In this document: positions 21,054 to 30,890 of the stretch, one piece after another | How the letters are laid out: every line of letters starts with the position of its first letter | How positions within the stretch are numbered: position 1 is the first letter of the stretch | NCBI GenBank assembly: GCA_021432605.1 | Contig: MU271146.1 | Location: forward strand, 558,001 to 622,000 | Origin: Coniochaeta sp. PMI_546 | Taxonomy: Eukaryota; Ascomycota; Sordariomycetes; Coniochaetales; Coniochaetaceae | Reading direction: 5' to 3' | Length of the DNA stretch: 64,000 bases | The notes under the pieces: generated by a model | The model's database searches: none | What the model was told of the DNA's origin: nothing | Seen by the model: only the letters and a program-made list of their open reading frames with translations | Made by a program: the position numbers and the translations under genes

Positions 21054-22455
21054 CGAACAAGCAGAGTTGTCATGAGCTATGCAAGCAGCGCAACTCAGGC
21101 TCATTTGACCGGAAGCGCACTTTTTCTGGAAAACTTGGACAGGGGACACCGATCTGGAATCTGATCTTGACGGGTTCCTCGGTTTGGTTCCTTCTGCAAG
21201 CTGGCTGGACAGTGGATTCCCCGTAGGATGGTGCTTGATCTTGAATGGGAGGAGTCGCAGAGATTGCGTTCTCGATCAGAGCATGGAATAACTGACCACA
21301 AATTCACTACACTCCTTCACATAATAAAGACTTCATTGATTCAGTGCCTTGATATTTTATATCCACAACGGAGTCTATATATAGGACGTGCTATGTGGCG
21401 TAAAACTCATAAGCAACACACAGTTGGGACAGTCTGCGCATCGTTCTCGTGAGCTTCGTCAATGAAGCTACCGAATGCGTAGAACAGTGTGAAATGTGAA
21501 TCTACTCCCAATTTGACAAGCATTCCGCTCTGAGAACGCCATGTAGGCTACGTTTCATGAAGCACTTCGAGCAACATAGAATCGAGGCTTTTCTCCTCGG
21601 TTCACATATCTATAAAATTTGATGATTATTCTGTACGAGTCAGGATCTGGGGAGGCGGGTTTCTCAAATTAGGTTACCTGTCGATAGAGGCTAGTGCTGC
21701 AAATGTTAAGGGTCGACGGGCTTGCTGTGTCAGTATTACTTCATGTGGCTACCCTGCTGATCTTAAACGACTAGCATGCATGAAACTGGCGGGCTCAAAC
21801 TTGGGCTACACCAGAAAGCGCTGTCTGCGGAAACGCTAATGCGTGACTTCCAAGTCGAATACAACATATCAGCATGAAAGGGAAGTATATAAGCTGTAGT
21901 TCTGTAGAAACGAGCTTGAACCATGGACCAGTTCTCAACAGACGCACGGCATGTGCTGAAGGCTGTCATCTCAGAGATGACAGATTACGAGAATATGGCG
22001 ATACAAGCCACAAAAGAGCACACCAACATATATCAGCGATTCCAGGCCTCTTTATTTTATGACTTACATTCATTAGTGAGATTTCGTGATTAGTGACCAG
22101 CCAAATAGTAGGCAAGATATCTCATAAAATAGGGCTAACAACATCATGACGGACAACACAGCTCCACCTTGCTTGGGGTCAATCTAAGCTGCTAACAACT
22201 GTATACCGGTCAAAAGATTGGGCGAATCATTACATAAAAAGTTGAATCAATGTATGCGGGAACAGATGTTCTGTTTCATTGTCAAAGAAGGTCCCCGAAC
22301 AGAAGGTCCAAGAAGTATAAGTACCATAAGTCCGCACCTCTCGGCTACCCTCTTCAGTCGACCAGCAGCATCCAAGACGCGAGAAAACTAGGAGACCTTA
22401 TTTGATATTTATCGACAGGCATCCTGTTTCTTACTGAGTGTTTCAAGCCGCAAAC
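21054..22455. other. Intergenic region between family members B and C
   Basis: About 1.4 kb, AT-rich from about 21300. Apart from the possible 56-aa frame at 21923-22093 nothing codes convincingly. The right end is the promoter and leader of member C (AGTATAAGTA near 22314). Confidence 0.45.
21923..22093 (+). CDS. Possible 56-aa helical peptide
   Basis: ATG to TAG, beginning MDQFSTDARHVLKAVISEM, with a mixed-charge amphipathic helical composition that looks more protein-like than the surrounding frames. TATATAA lies about 38 bases upstream. No signal peptide and no family recognised. It may be an intact small gene, a first exon, or the remnant of a longer helical-domain gene. Confidence 0.3.
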   Translation: MDQFSTDARHVLKAVISEMTDYENMAIQATKEHTNIYQRFQASLFYDLHSLVRFRD

Positions 22456-22908
22456 ATGGCAGTCAATCCAAATATTAGAATGAGGGCCCATTATGGCATT
22501 CGTAAGGTCGATTATCTCGTCGGCCCATTCGTCGTCACTGGCCTTCCTAACGTGGTCGATGGAGGCAACACGTATTCTGTGAAGGTACGAGTGCGAACCA
22601 AGCATTCTGACCAGGCACGGGATGCTGTCAAGGCATGCCTCTGCGTCGTGAATGTTTACCCCGGTACCTCTGAATTCACTGGGCAGGACTATGCTTTCCC
22701 GTATCCTGCACCCATCAAAAGCTTTGGAGCGTACCAGCCCAAGAGCATAAGCAAGTGGGTATTGGAGTTCAAAATTCCCATAGTCGAAACACCTACAGAA
22801 GCAGGGCTTTACAATTACGAGTTCCGTCTGTACGAGAATGACAGGCAGTCGCTTCAGATCGGCCTCAACATGCACCAGGTCAATTTGAGGGTTGAGGTGG
22901 TACCATAG
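22456..22908 (+). CDS. Orphan small beta-rich protein, family member C (150 aa)
   Basis: A single exon starting MAVNPNIRMRAHYG; the ATG at 22456 (AACATGG) is the first in frame. The strand pattern matches the relatives: DYLVGPFVVTG near the N-terminus, TYSVKVRVRTK, a cysteine-containing strand (CLCVVNVYPG), WVLEFKIPIVETPTEAGLYNYEFRLYE near the C-terminus (longer than the order in A, B and D), and a final VNLRVEVVP. No membrane segment or signal peptide. It lies between members B and D on the same strand, separated by 1.4-1.8 kb of non-coding DNA. The function is unknown. Confidence 0.75.
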   Translation: MAVNPNIRMRAHYGIRKVDYLVGPFVVTGLPNVVDGGNTYSVKVRVRTKHSDQARDAVKACLCVVNVYPGTSEFTGQDYAFPYPAPIKSFGAYQPKSISKWVLEFKIPIVETPTEAGLYNYEFRLYENDRQSLQIGLNMHQVNLRVEVVP

Positions 22909-24536
22909 CACACGCATATTTAAGGGCCCCCAATAGGCTATGAGGGCGGACGTGCGTGAGGACTGCGGCCGAGGTAAGTCATCAAAGCATGCAGTTCCTG
23001 GTTCTCTGCTGATATAAGTTGTTGCTCTCAGATGACGTTTGCACTGGTTATTGGATCACGCCGATACGCATATGCATCAAACATGGTCTGGAGTTAGGAC
23101 TCTTCAGGAAAGGAGGAGGGAATTTCGATTGGATGCCTTGAGGGTGAAACTCTCTGGAGTCGGGATTCAGACATATGGTTATCGCCGAGCATTGGGGCAT
23201 CAGCGTTGACAACGGCGAACGGTGACAGACCTTGTGAAAGCATAGATTTATCTCGTGCCTAATATAAAGCCTCATAATCAAAACAATACAAAGGGTGTAT
23301 GATGATTATGCGAGTCTTCTAATCGATATCAGCACAGTAGAGCTCGTTTGCATTTGGGAAGAAACGAAACACCGACACACCAGTCTTGATGTCTAGTCAC
23401 TTTCAAGCTACACATAGGTTAGGTTTAAAGCGACACGGGATGTTGCCTTGAGTCCCAAAAGCGTGAGACATAATCATCTCTCTCCTGCAGGCCTTGTGGT
23501 CATGCTGGTTCAAATAGGAGCTAGAGGCTAAATGGCCGTAGATACTTCATCGGCGTGTGTAGAACATTCATGACCCTTTAGTAACCTTGGGTCACGCCGC
23601 TATAAAGACTTGATCGTACCTACGTACACCTGATTGGTTCTCCCGTGCTACGAGACCTGGGCTATAAAGCAGAAGCGGACGATCGCCAGGAGGAGTAACT
23701 TGAGGGTATCCGTGGTCGGGTAAGTAGCCTCTATACAGGATTTGCACCCAGATGTGTGAATACGGCCGCTCAACATCTTGGCTAGGTAATTCATGAGTTA
23801 ATGACGAGGAATCAACCTGACTTATAAGCTTCGGCAATACATGCCGCGTGGGAGACCTGCGTCACTGGTCTCACGGATCGACGCACGATGTCAAGCGCTC
23901 TTGTGTCGCTGACCTCCACAGCAGCCGATAGGTGGGGCTCCTACGGGTGTTGTTGGTCGTATTGTGACCGTTCTTTCAGGCAAGGAGAGTCCAGCCGGAC
24001 CGATCCAGATCCAGCACACTTTCATCGTCGTCAAATCCCACGAGTTGTTGCCGTCTCGAAAAGATAACTCATGTCCCAATTGTGCATGAAAAGGTCTCAG
24101 TATTTCCGGAGATACATAACCAGTTAACCAGTAATTAGTCGCACATGATTTGCTCTTTGCAGCTTGATTCCTGCAGCCGTCGGCGAGCCTGCATCGCATA
24201 GTCAAGGTTGTCGCAACCAGGTGGAAGCGCCGTAGGGTTCAGCAATCTGTAATAGAGACTTGATTATTCAACCATCAACCATCGTCTACTCACAACTTTT
24301 CTAACAACACTTACAATACATAGCGGCTCGCCCGGAAATGGATGATTGCGTGCCCATGTTCCGACAACTGAACTCCTAAGCCTGACACAGAGATATGTAC
24401 TTATAGTGCCAATGATATAACTGACGAGTAGAAGGTAGACAAGTAAATTATCATCACTAATTCAAACTTGAGTCTACACGTCTTAGAGCCCAACGCCAAG
24501 AATCATCACTACCAGCATCAGCTACATAATTTAGAA
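22909..24536. other. Intergenic region between family members C and D
   Basis: About 1.6 kb. It contains a likely decayed fifth family copy (23888-24230, listed separately) with two TATA-like sites upstream (CTATAAAG near 23599 and 23650). No other gene is supported. Confidence 0.4.
23888..24230 (+). pseudogene. Possible decayed fifth copy of the orphan beta-rich family
   Basis: An ATG at 23888 opens MSSALVSLTSTAADRWG, recalling the MSS start of members B and D. One frame over, about 50 bases on, a segment reads GRIVTVLSGKESPAGPIQIQ and HTFIVVKSHELL, like the ARIV...LHVILIPK region of member D. A TGA follows, then several stops. So at least one frameshift and stops separate family-like segments. 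The similarity is by eye and weak. Confidence 0.28.
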
Positions 24537-24545
24537 TATATAAAT
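24537..24545 (+). promoter_or_regulatory. TATA box of family member D
   Basis: TATATAAAT lies about 175 bp upstream of the ATG at 24715. Confidence 0.42.
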
Positions 24546-24714
24546 AAGCTACGTTCCCCCACTCCACGCCTCTAAGTTGTGTGCAGGAGCCTCAACAGAA
24601 TTTTTCAATAGCCAAGACAGACAAATAGTGACCCCTTAACAACAGGCCTACATAAGACTCAGCCGCAAGACGCACCACACCTAGCCATTGTTTCCTAATC
24701 TTGCGACCACGGCC

Positions 24715-25188
24715 ATGTCTTCGAGTACAGACAGCGTCGGGCCGCTGCTCGTTCCCCAACGCGTCTTCGAAGAAGACATGTACCTCGTTGGTGCGGGTGC
24801 GAGAATCGTCGAGACCGCTCAGACAGACCACAACCTGAAGAGTTCCTTGCACGTCATACTCATACCGAAGAACTACAACCCGCAATTACTGGAGCAGGTG
24901 CACAGCTTCAGGATCACCGCATTTCTCTATCGCATCAATGCCGCGCAAGCCCTAGAAATCCCTTCTGAGCCATGCTCTTTCGAAGCACAGCGCTGGACAC
25001 AGAGTGGAGTGTACAACGTTGTGGGCTTCTTCTTCGACGGGCCTGGCGACCGCCCCAGCATGATCAGAACTCCTGGAGATTACCGTTTCAAGGTCATTGT
25101 CTCCAAAACCAACGCCCCAACTGTCGTCAAGCAGCTCTGGTCCAATAAGTTCACTATCACTCCCCCTCCAACGAACGGAGTCCATTAG
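24715..25188 (+). CDS. Orphan small beta-rich protein, family member D (157 aa)
   Basis: A single exon starting MSSSTDSVGPLLVPQ; the ATG at 24715 (GGCCATGTC) is the first in frame. The pattern follows the relatives: MYLVGAGARIVETA, SSLHVILIPKNY, an aromatic strand FRITAFLYRI, NVVGFFFDGPGD, TPGDYRFKVIVSKTN, and a closing LWSNKFTITPPP. Compare LRPMAFLFRV and TPGRYFYRV in member B. No signal peptide or membrane helix. Codon use is GC-rich at third positions, unlike the AT-rich flanks, which supports a maintained gene. The function is unknown. Confidence 0.77.
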   Translation: MSSSTDSVGPLLVPQRVFEEDMYLVGAGARIVETAQTDHNLKSSLHVILIPKNYNPQLLEQVHSFRITAFLYRINAAQALEIPSEPCSFEAQRWTQSGVYNVVGFFFDGPGDRPSMIRTPGDYRFKVIVSKTNAPTVVKQLWSNKFTITPPPTNGVH

Positions 25189-25395
25189 CGATAAGAACTC
25201 GGTCAGTGTTGATTGTCCGGGCCTAGGGCCGCCGAAAGAAGTTGCATGGCGGATATAGCGATCGATATGATGGGAGCTTTCAGAGATAACCTTGTCCAGC
25301 AGGTTGGAATGAGAAGTATGCTGGATTGCCGTTATGGTGTTATCACGATAACAAATCAATTACAATCATAACAACTATACAAGTGCAAGATCGGT

Positions 25396-25477
25396 GATAT
25401 GTGATGCTCGTAGACCACCTGCTCAGTAGCAACCCGCGATCTTTAGGTGATCAAGGGTGGTAAACACAGAAAGGACT
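25396..25477 (+). repeat. Dispersed repeat, copy 1
   Basis: About 82 bp aligning by eye with 29292-29377 at roughly 70 percent, including TATGTGA, CTCAG[TC]AGCAACCCGC and AGGTGATCA in the same order and spacing. Many differences are C/T or A/G changes. Origin unknown; it may be a fragment of a degraded mobile element. Confidence 0.55.
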
Positions 25478-25786
25478 GCTGTTGTATAGGAAAAGAATGT
25501 GCTAGTCAGGTGCAAAACGTATTTTTGAAACGTAACGACCTAAGTATTGCCACGGAGCCTATTTGCCCAGATTGATGCAAAAGATCGCTTTGGCACGGCG
25601 CATGTGTCGGTAGCACTTCTACTCCAAGGTGGCCCTACCAACTAAGGGCTTCGAAAAGTAGGCCGTGTCAGTGGTAGTGCTTCATATTGACAATCACTCA
25701 ATTAGTATACAAGTAAAATTGTCATGGCTGTTGAAGTTTTTTAGAAAAGCAATTTTAACAAATTTCGCAGAAACGTCACATACAGA

Positions 25787-26516
25787 ATGGCGCCGAGCTC
25801 AGCTTCATCCCACCCCTACCGCGACTTTGTCAAGACTCTCGCCCGAAATAATCCCTGCCCGACCGATTTGCATAAGCTTCTGGGCGTAAGCCGAAAGTCG
25901 CCCAAGACATCATGCACTTGGGGCTGCATAGACTATGACCTCATCATTCACGTCGCCAGCGCCTTCCACGAGGTAGCCACTACTGATATCGGGACACTTG
26001 GCGACGTTCCGTCTGGGGTCTGCGGATGGGTTGTGCTAGTTACGAATGCAACGGTCAACAACGGGCCATGAACATCGACCTCCAGGAATTGCAGCGCTGT
26101 CGTCGCCGCAGGTGACAGAGTGTTCAAAAGCTCAGCGTGGTGGCCGAATTCATGAAATTCTCGGTGGCACAGGAGCAAGACCCGGGGCTCTGGAAGCCCA
26201 TTCTCGGTGACAGCGAATTCATATCTCGAAAGATTGCTCAGTACAGTCGCTCAATTCAGTAAACGGTACCTTTGGCAACATCAATATTGAAAGTAGTCGA
26301 ATCGTGCCAGTTCTTCGACGAGGAAGTAAATACGTCGCATCACCTACAGCTCCCTGGTCTTCGTACCGCTCTCATATGTCCAGCTTGTTCAGCATGTCGG
26401 AGACATTCTCGCCAGGGAAGCCCAACTTCTGGATCTATTTTGCCACCGCCGTTCCCCTCTCACTTCTCGTTTTAGGCTTCTCGGCTGTCGGGTTTGATTG
26501 TATTGCTGCTGTTTGA
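25787..26516 (+). pseudogene. Possible relic of a membrane-protein gene (CorA-like tail)
   Basis: The ATG at 25787 opens MAPSSASSHPYRDFVKTLAR, which soon loses protein character. Near the right end a frame reads SLFSMSETFSPGKPNFWIY then FATAVPLSLLVLGFSAVGF and stops at 26514-26516. It resembles the last membrane hairpin of fungal CorA-like proteins (SLFSM...FWIY...PLTL). Stops and frame changes lie between the parts. Linking both ends to one gene is inference. Confidence 0.25.
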
Positions 26517-26660
26517 TGGAGATACGTGACAAATGCGATGGAGAAGCTAAGGAAGATAAAGCTGAGATGAGAAGCTCTGACTTTCTAACGGATAAGAGTC
26601 AAGTGAAAATAAGCTCACCCGTGAATATCTAACCTCAGATACGGGATATCTGTAGTCGAG

Positions 26661-26993
26661 CTATCTCGATGTCTGTGCATGTATATAGCAGGAGCGTGTT
26701 GAAATTTGAGATTTGATGTCCTTCTCAATTTCGAAGTCGACACGCCACAGATGCGGTTCCGTGCCGACATCGAAGTAGACCAAGAAGCCCTCATTCATGA
26801 ATTTGGCTCGAAATCTGTCGAATCCTTCGTGGCTCAAGCTCAGGTATTGAGGCCTTGTTCCCTCTAAAAATAGGGAATCTAGTATGCGTTCCGGGATGGG
26901 GCCGCCATACTCGAGCATGGCGAAGACGCCCATGAGACCAATTTCCTTCTTGTAATTATTCCATGAACGGGTACCAGCGCGTAGTTGGCTCAC
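26661..26993 (-). pseudogene. Truncated relative of the winged-helix-like protein at 28730
   Basis: A minus-strand frame with no ATG start (it opens at GTG). It contains KKEIGLMGVFAMLEYGGPIP, then ERILDSLFLEG and FRAKFMNEGFLVYFD, matching in order EMALIGLVVMFDN, VPEYLLKIPS and LKEVLEAYNLVQLV of the protein encoded at 28730-27793. The Ser/Arg-rich N-terminus and the distal helices are missing. A decayed tandem duplicate is most likely; an exon of an unrecognised gene is possible. Confidence 0.4.
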
Positions 26994-27792
26994 ATGAGGA
27001 ACCTGGCTCGCGGGTTATGTCAGGTAGATGAGCTGACTGAAATGGAGACTCGCCGGCCGAAGCAGTGCCTGATGTTGATTTTGTTTCTGAATGCTCGGCC
27101 TGTAAAGCTACTTCATAGCCCTGGGGCTGCGACTGCCCAATTTGGGAGCGACCAGCTGTGTTCCAGTACTGTCAAATACCAAAGTGTGACGATTCTTGGA
27201 TGGCGGTCTCAATGGTTAAATGGTCCTTGTGCGTCGAGACCAGCGGCTGGGTGCTGTCGGCCAAAATTTACAAGCCGGACGTAGCACATAAAGACACCAG
27301 ACATGATTCACCAATGGAAGTTCGAACATTTGCAGACTCGCAACACCCACAAGACGTGACTATGTTGCCAAGTGCCGGGAAGCAACTGTTGATCGCTGAA
27401 AGCTGCAGATAAACCCAATGTGCTCGGAGAAGCCTCGTATAAGTATGTTGAATTCAAGTTGGTGCGCTTGATGATTCAGAGGTCGCTAGGCATCGAAGAT
27501 GCCTGTCTCGGGGGTGAAAAGATATCTCTTTCGGGTGCCAGTCCAGACTTGTTACACATTTTGGTGAAGGCAGTGTACAGCCAAGATCGAAGAAGATGTG
27601 CGGTCATAGAGTTCTCACAGGATCAAAAGAAACCCAAGGAGTAATATTTGGAGAAGCAACGCTCAACGCCATTCATTGTAGTGGGTATCAAACTTCTAGA
27701 ATCTGGAAGATCTGCTTTGCTCTTTTACCGCACGCTTGTTCTAACCCTCAGACACCAGAAAGCTACCTGCCTCTCTTAACGTCTTCATTGAC
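26994..27792. other. Intergenic region
   Basis: About 0.8 kb. Short plus frames (27158-27412, 27420-27644) show no recognisable features. The missing upstream part of the 26661-26993 fragment would fall here on the minus strand but could not be identified. Confidence 0.4.
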
Positions 27793-28730
27793 CTATATTA
27801 ATGTCACAGCATCATTGTTGGGGATCCGCCACCGTGATTCGTCCTGGAAAAATCCATCCAGCTTACTGGAGCAAAACCATCGTCAGTGTTAGTCTTATAA
27901 CTTCCAAAAAAAACAGTACAGAAGGCAGAACATACCTGTTTATTTGACAGTAGCTCGTCCATTCTCCCCCTGAGCCTGTCTGGGACGGAAAATTTCTCAT
28001 CAACAGCCTTGTAAAGATCCTTCAGACGCTGGATACAGTTACCCACTTGGGGATCGCCGCCCGCTTGCCAATCCAATGCCAGAATCCGATTCAAGGCTTC
28101 CTCGAAAACTTTGAAGAGAATGTCGTGACTGAAAAGCATTTGAACAATCATGTCTGCCATGATCCCGGTCGCCAAACGGGACCGTCTGAGCAGCCAAGCG
28201 CTATTACCATCGTCGTCTCGTACCAGTTGAACCAGGTTGTACGCCTCCAAGACCTCTTTCAGGTCGTCGAACTTCGCGTGGTCCGCAATGAACAACATCT
28301 CATCGTGATCTTTCGACGGAATTTTGAGCAGATATTCTGGTACGCCAAGGTCGCGGCCATCTTGGGCATTGTCAAACATAACGACGAGACCGATAAGAGC
28401 CATCTCCACCGGAACCGGGTCGGCACTCTGTTTGTCGAACCAGACCAGGATTTTCGGATCCAGAGCCATAGGTCCACCTATAGGAGGTGGTTCGTTGTGA
28501 CCTGACGCATGCGCTGGCGCTGAGACGTCGATGACAGGCACTTCAAAGGCCGAAGACCCTGAACCTGAGCCGTATGACAATGCCTGTGAGGAATGGTAGG
28601 ACCCCGAATACTCTCGACGGTGTGAAGGGTTGGATTCCGGTCTCGGAGAATGCCCATGATGACGTCGAGACCGCCCGCTGCCCCTTGAAGACTCTGAGCG
28701 GTTCTCCTCGCTGCGCCCAGATGCTGACAT
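27793..28730 (-). CDS. Orphan protein with Ser/Arg-rich N-terminus and NLR-winged-helix-like core
   Basis: ATG at 28730. Exon 1 (28730-27936) ends at a perfect CAG|GTATGT donor. With the CTAAC branch at about 27893 and the TTTTTCCAG acceptor, exon 2 is 27843-27793 and the protein is 281 aa. A nearer acceptor (CTCCAG) would end it at 265 aa; read without splicing it ends at 27804 (308 aa). Residues 1-90 are disordered, rich in Ser, Arg, His and Gly. About 95-220 (WFDKQ...EMALIGLVVMFDN...VPEYLLKI...FDDLKEVLEAYNLVQLVRDD...WLLRRSRLATGIMADMIV...VFEEALNRIL) recalls the winged-helix segment after NB-ARC in fungal NLRs. No P-loop or repeats are present. A stand-alone domain derived from an NLR is inferred, with low certainty. 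Confidence 0.68.
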
Positions 28731-28846
28731 AATCCTGATCAGGATGGTGTGCTCTCGCGGTCAGGGAGTATAGAGGGAAAGGAAGATAGAGACTGATCTG
28801 CGATGGTAAGAAAACCTGGAAATCAACAAACCGAGAGCTACTGGCC

Positions 28847-28856
28847 TATATAAATA
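28847..28856 (-). promoter_or_regulatory. TATA-like element upstream of the 28730 gene
   Basis: TATATAAATA on the plus strand (TATTTATATA on the minus), about 117-126 bp before the ATG at 28730. Confidence 0.35.
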
Positions 28857-29291
28857 CCTTGCCGGTGAATGAATCGGGGTTCGAGGGCTAGACATGATTG
28901 TCGGGGTTGTGAACTGAATAGCTCAACAATACGGCGGCAAGAGGACGCAGTTCGCTGAACCTTCAGAACTGAACGATTGTCCTGCAGAACTGACTAACTG
29001 GGTGACTTGTTGAACGTGGGATAAGTACGGTGAAATCCCCTGATCGATTCCCTGTCCGCGATGTTTTGTTCAGCATACAGAAGACTGACTGACTCCTGGC
29101 ATGAGCTGGAGACCTACGATGGGTCACTTACGCTCATTTTTCTTATTTTCACAAGGCAAGCACGCCAATCCCCCTTCAAAATTATTCAACACGGCTCTAG
29201 AACTTTTATGATATAATCAAGTTGACTCTGCAGATGGATTATCTCTGTTACACAACACACAAGTCAGCGTTGCAACTCAACATATGGATCG

Positions 29292-29377
29292 ATAATATGT
29301 GAGGCTCACTGACCACCCTGCTCAGCAGCAACCCGCTATCCTCAGGTGATCACGCCTAGAACACCGGGAAAGGAAGG
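29292..29377 (+). repeat. Dispersed repeat, copy 2
   Basis: The partner of 25396-25477 in the same orientation, 3.9 kb away. It shares TATGTGA, CTCAG[TC]AGCAACCCGC and AGGTGATCA in order. Confidence 0.55.
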
Positions 29378-29619
29378 AAGGCATGTCGTGTCCGAAGGAA
29401 TGTGATTATTAAGGGTATATCAATAACTCCGGGTTGTCCAACCCTCAAAAGCAAGAACTGCCTTCCCTTGTCCGGTGGCTTTTTTTCACACGACCTGCGC
29501 CTTGGTCTTTTCCGATACAATAATAATACAAATGCCACCTTCCTTTCCGGCTCCCGGGTATTAAGTTTTCACGCGCCTTTAACTCTATCAGGGAACCCAA
29601 CCAACGCATCGTACACGGC

Positions 29620-30890
29620 TCAGACCAACACTCCTCGCTCCGTCTCCCGCTCCGATATGATCCCAGCCTGCACGGCGTGCCACACAGCCGGAAACACAGC
29701 ACGGGCGTAGCTGCTCTGCCGGGCCAGAACGTACTTGACATCGATCACATGGTCCCAGCCACGGATCCTGTCTATCGAATCGTCGAATGCATGAAGAACA
29801 TAAGAACTAGAAAAGTCGAGCTCGTGCGTGTCCGTCCTCGCCACCTCTCGTTGCCTCAGCCACGCCAACGCGTCCTGACACGTTGCCTCTTCCGGGCCAG
29901 CATTGACGGTGGGCCCCTGGTGGATGAGGCTCTTTAAAGAGGGCATGAATAGCCGCTTCTGGTCCTGAAACTCCCAGCTCATTGGGGCGAATGCCTGTGG
30001 CTGCAAGAGTAGCACTTCTGACGGAAGAGGGAGTAGCCGGTTGGCGAGGTCCGTGAGGACGTGCACGCTTGCTGTGGCCCATCTCCCGTCAAAGAATTCC
30101 TGGGCTGCGTGGTAATATATCTTCCTGTTTGACTATTAGTTATTCCGGTCTATCCGAAATGCCGATGGAGAACTCACATCAGGGTGCTCTGCCGCACCGC
30201 CATCATTACACCGTTGTTGATGTACCCGGCATGCTTGAGAGACAGCGCAGTCGCGCCTCCCAGCACATTCGCGAATCCGCTGTTCCGCAAAGGGGCGATG
30301 TCTCGCAGCGGCACGGCGTCCGTATCGAGATAGACTCCGCCAAAGTCACGCAAAACAGCCATGCGCAGGAAGTCAGCCTTGTGCTCCATATGCACGACCT
30401 GGATGCCCTTTTCGGTCACGTTGGGCGCTTGGATGAGATTGGGGGTTATTCCCGGAAGCGACAGGATGCGCTTGGTCCAGACGTCGCCGGAAACCTGGGC
30501 GTCGCGTAAAATTTCAGGCTTGGCATCTGTGTGGATGTAAATTTTATCCGGCTTCCAGAAGAGGTGCGCTGAGTAAACGGACACGAAGACCTTGAAGGGC
30601 ATGCGGAATTCGGTGGCGTTCTTGAGTAGCCAGACGTAGTGGACTGTGTTTGGGATGACGTGCTTCTCTTGCGTGAGTGCTGTCGCGTCATTGTGTCCAC
30701 TGACATTGACGCTGCCGTCGACGTGCTCGCACGCGATATCTGACACGGACGAGAAGGGAAAGATGGGATATGCAATGCGCGGAGAGCCGCTAACGTAGAG
30801 ATAGGCCAGAGCCGAAGCAAAGACTAGGAAGGCGACGGCAGCGGCCGTCACCCTCCGTGCAGGTACAGAGCTCAACGTGAGGCCTGCCAT
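29620..30890 (-). CDS. Golgi glycosyltransferase, GT32 / OCH1-like (DXD sugar-binding)
   Basis: Two exons, 30890-30178 and 30124-29620, joined over a 53-bp intron (GTGAGT donor, CTAAT branch, AACAG acceptor), give 405 aa. The ATG at 30890 starts just before a type II membrane anchor (about residues 14-35, AAAVAFLVFASALAYLYV). The core carries family hallmarks: IPNTVHYVWLLKN, KADFLRMAVLRDFGGVYLDTDAVPL with the DxD metal/nucleotide-sugar motif, and GYINNGVMMA. This matches the glycosyltransferase-sugar-binding family (PF04488, GT32), whose fungal members include the Golgi alpha-1,6-mannosyltransferase OCH1 and inositolphosphoceramide mannosyltransferases. Donor and acceptor cannot be set from sequence. 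It diverges from the alpha/beta hydrolase across about 0.9 kb. Any link to the UstYa group is speculative. Confidence 0.86.
29965..30177 (-). other. Intron boundary detail of the glycosyltransferase gene
   Basis: The intron is 30177-30125. The exon 1 frame would end four bases after the donor, and only this splice joins STLM to KIYYHAAQEFFDGRWATAS, restoring a long open frame to 29620. Confidence 0.7.

Larger units (their letters stand above)
25189..26660. other. Intergenic region with a repeat copy and gene relics
   Basis: About 1.5 kb. It holds one copy of a dispersed repeat (25396-25477) and the relic at 25787-26516. A minus frame open from about 26230 to 25948 also looks partly coding but lacks an ATG. 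Confidence 0.4.
28731..29619. other. Intergenic region
   Basis: About 0.9 kb with the promoter of the 28730 gene and the second copy of the dispersed repeat (29292-29377). No gene supported. Confidence 0.45.
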
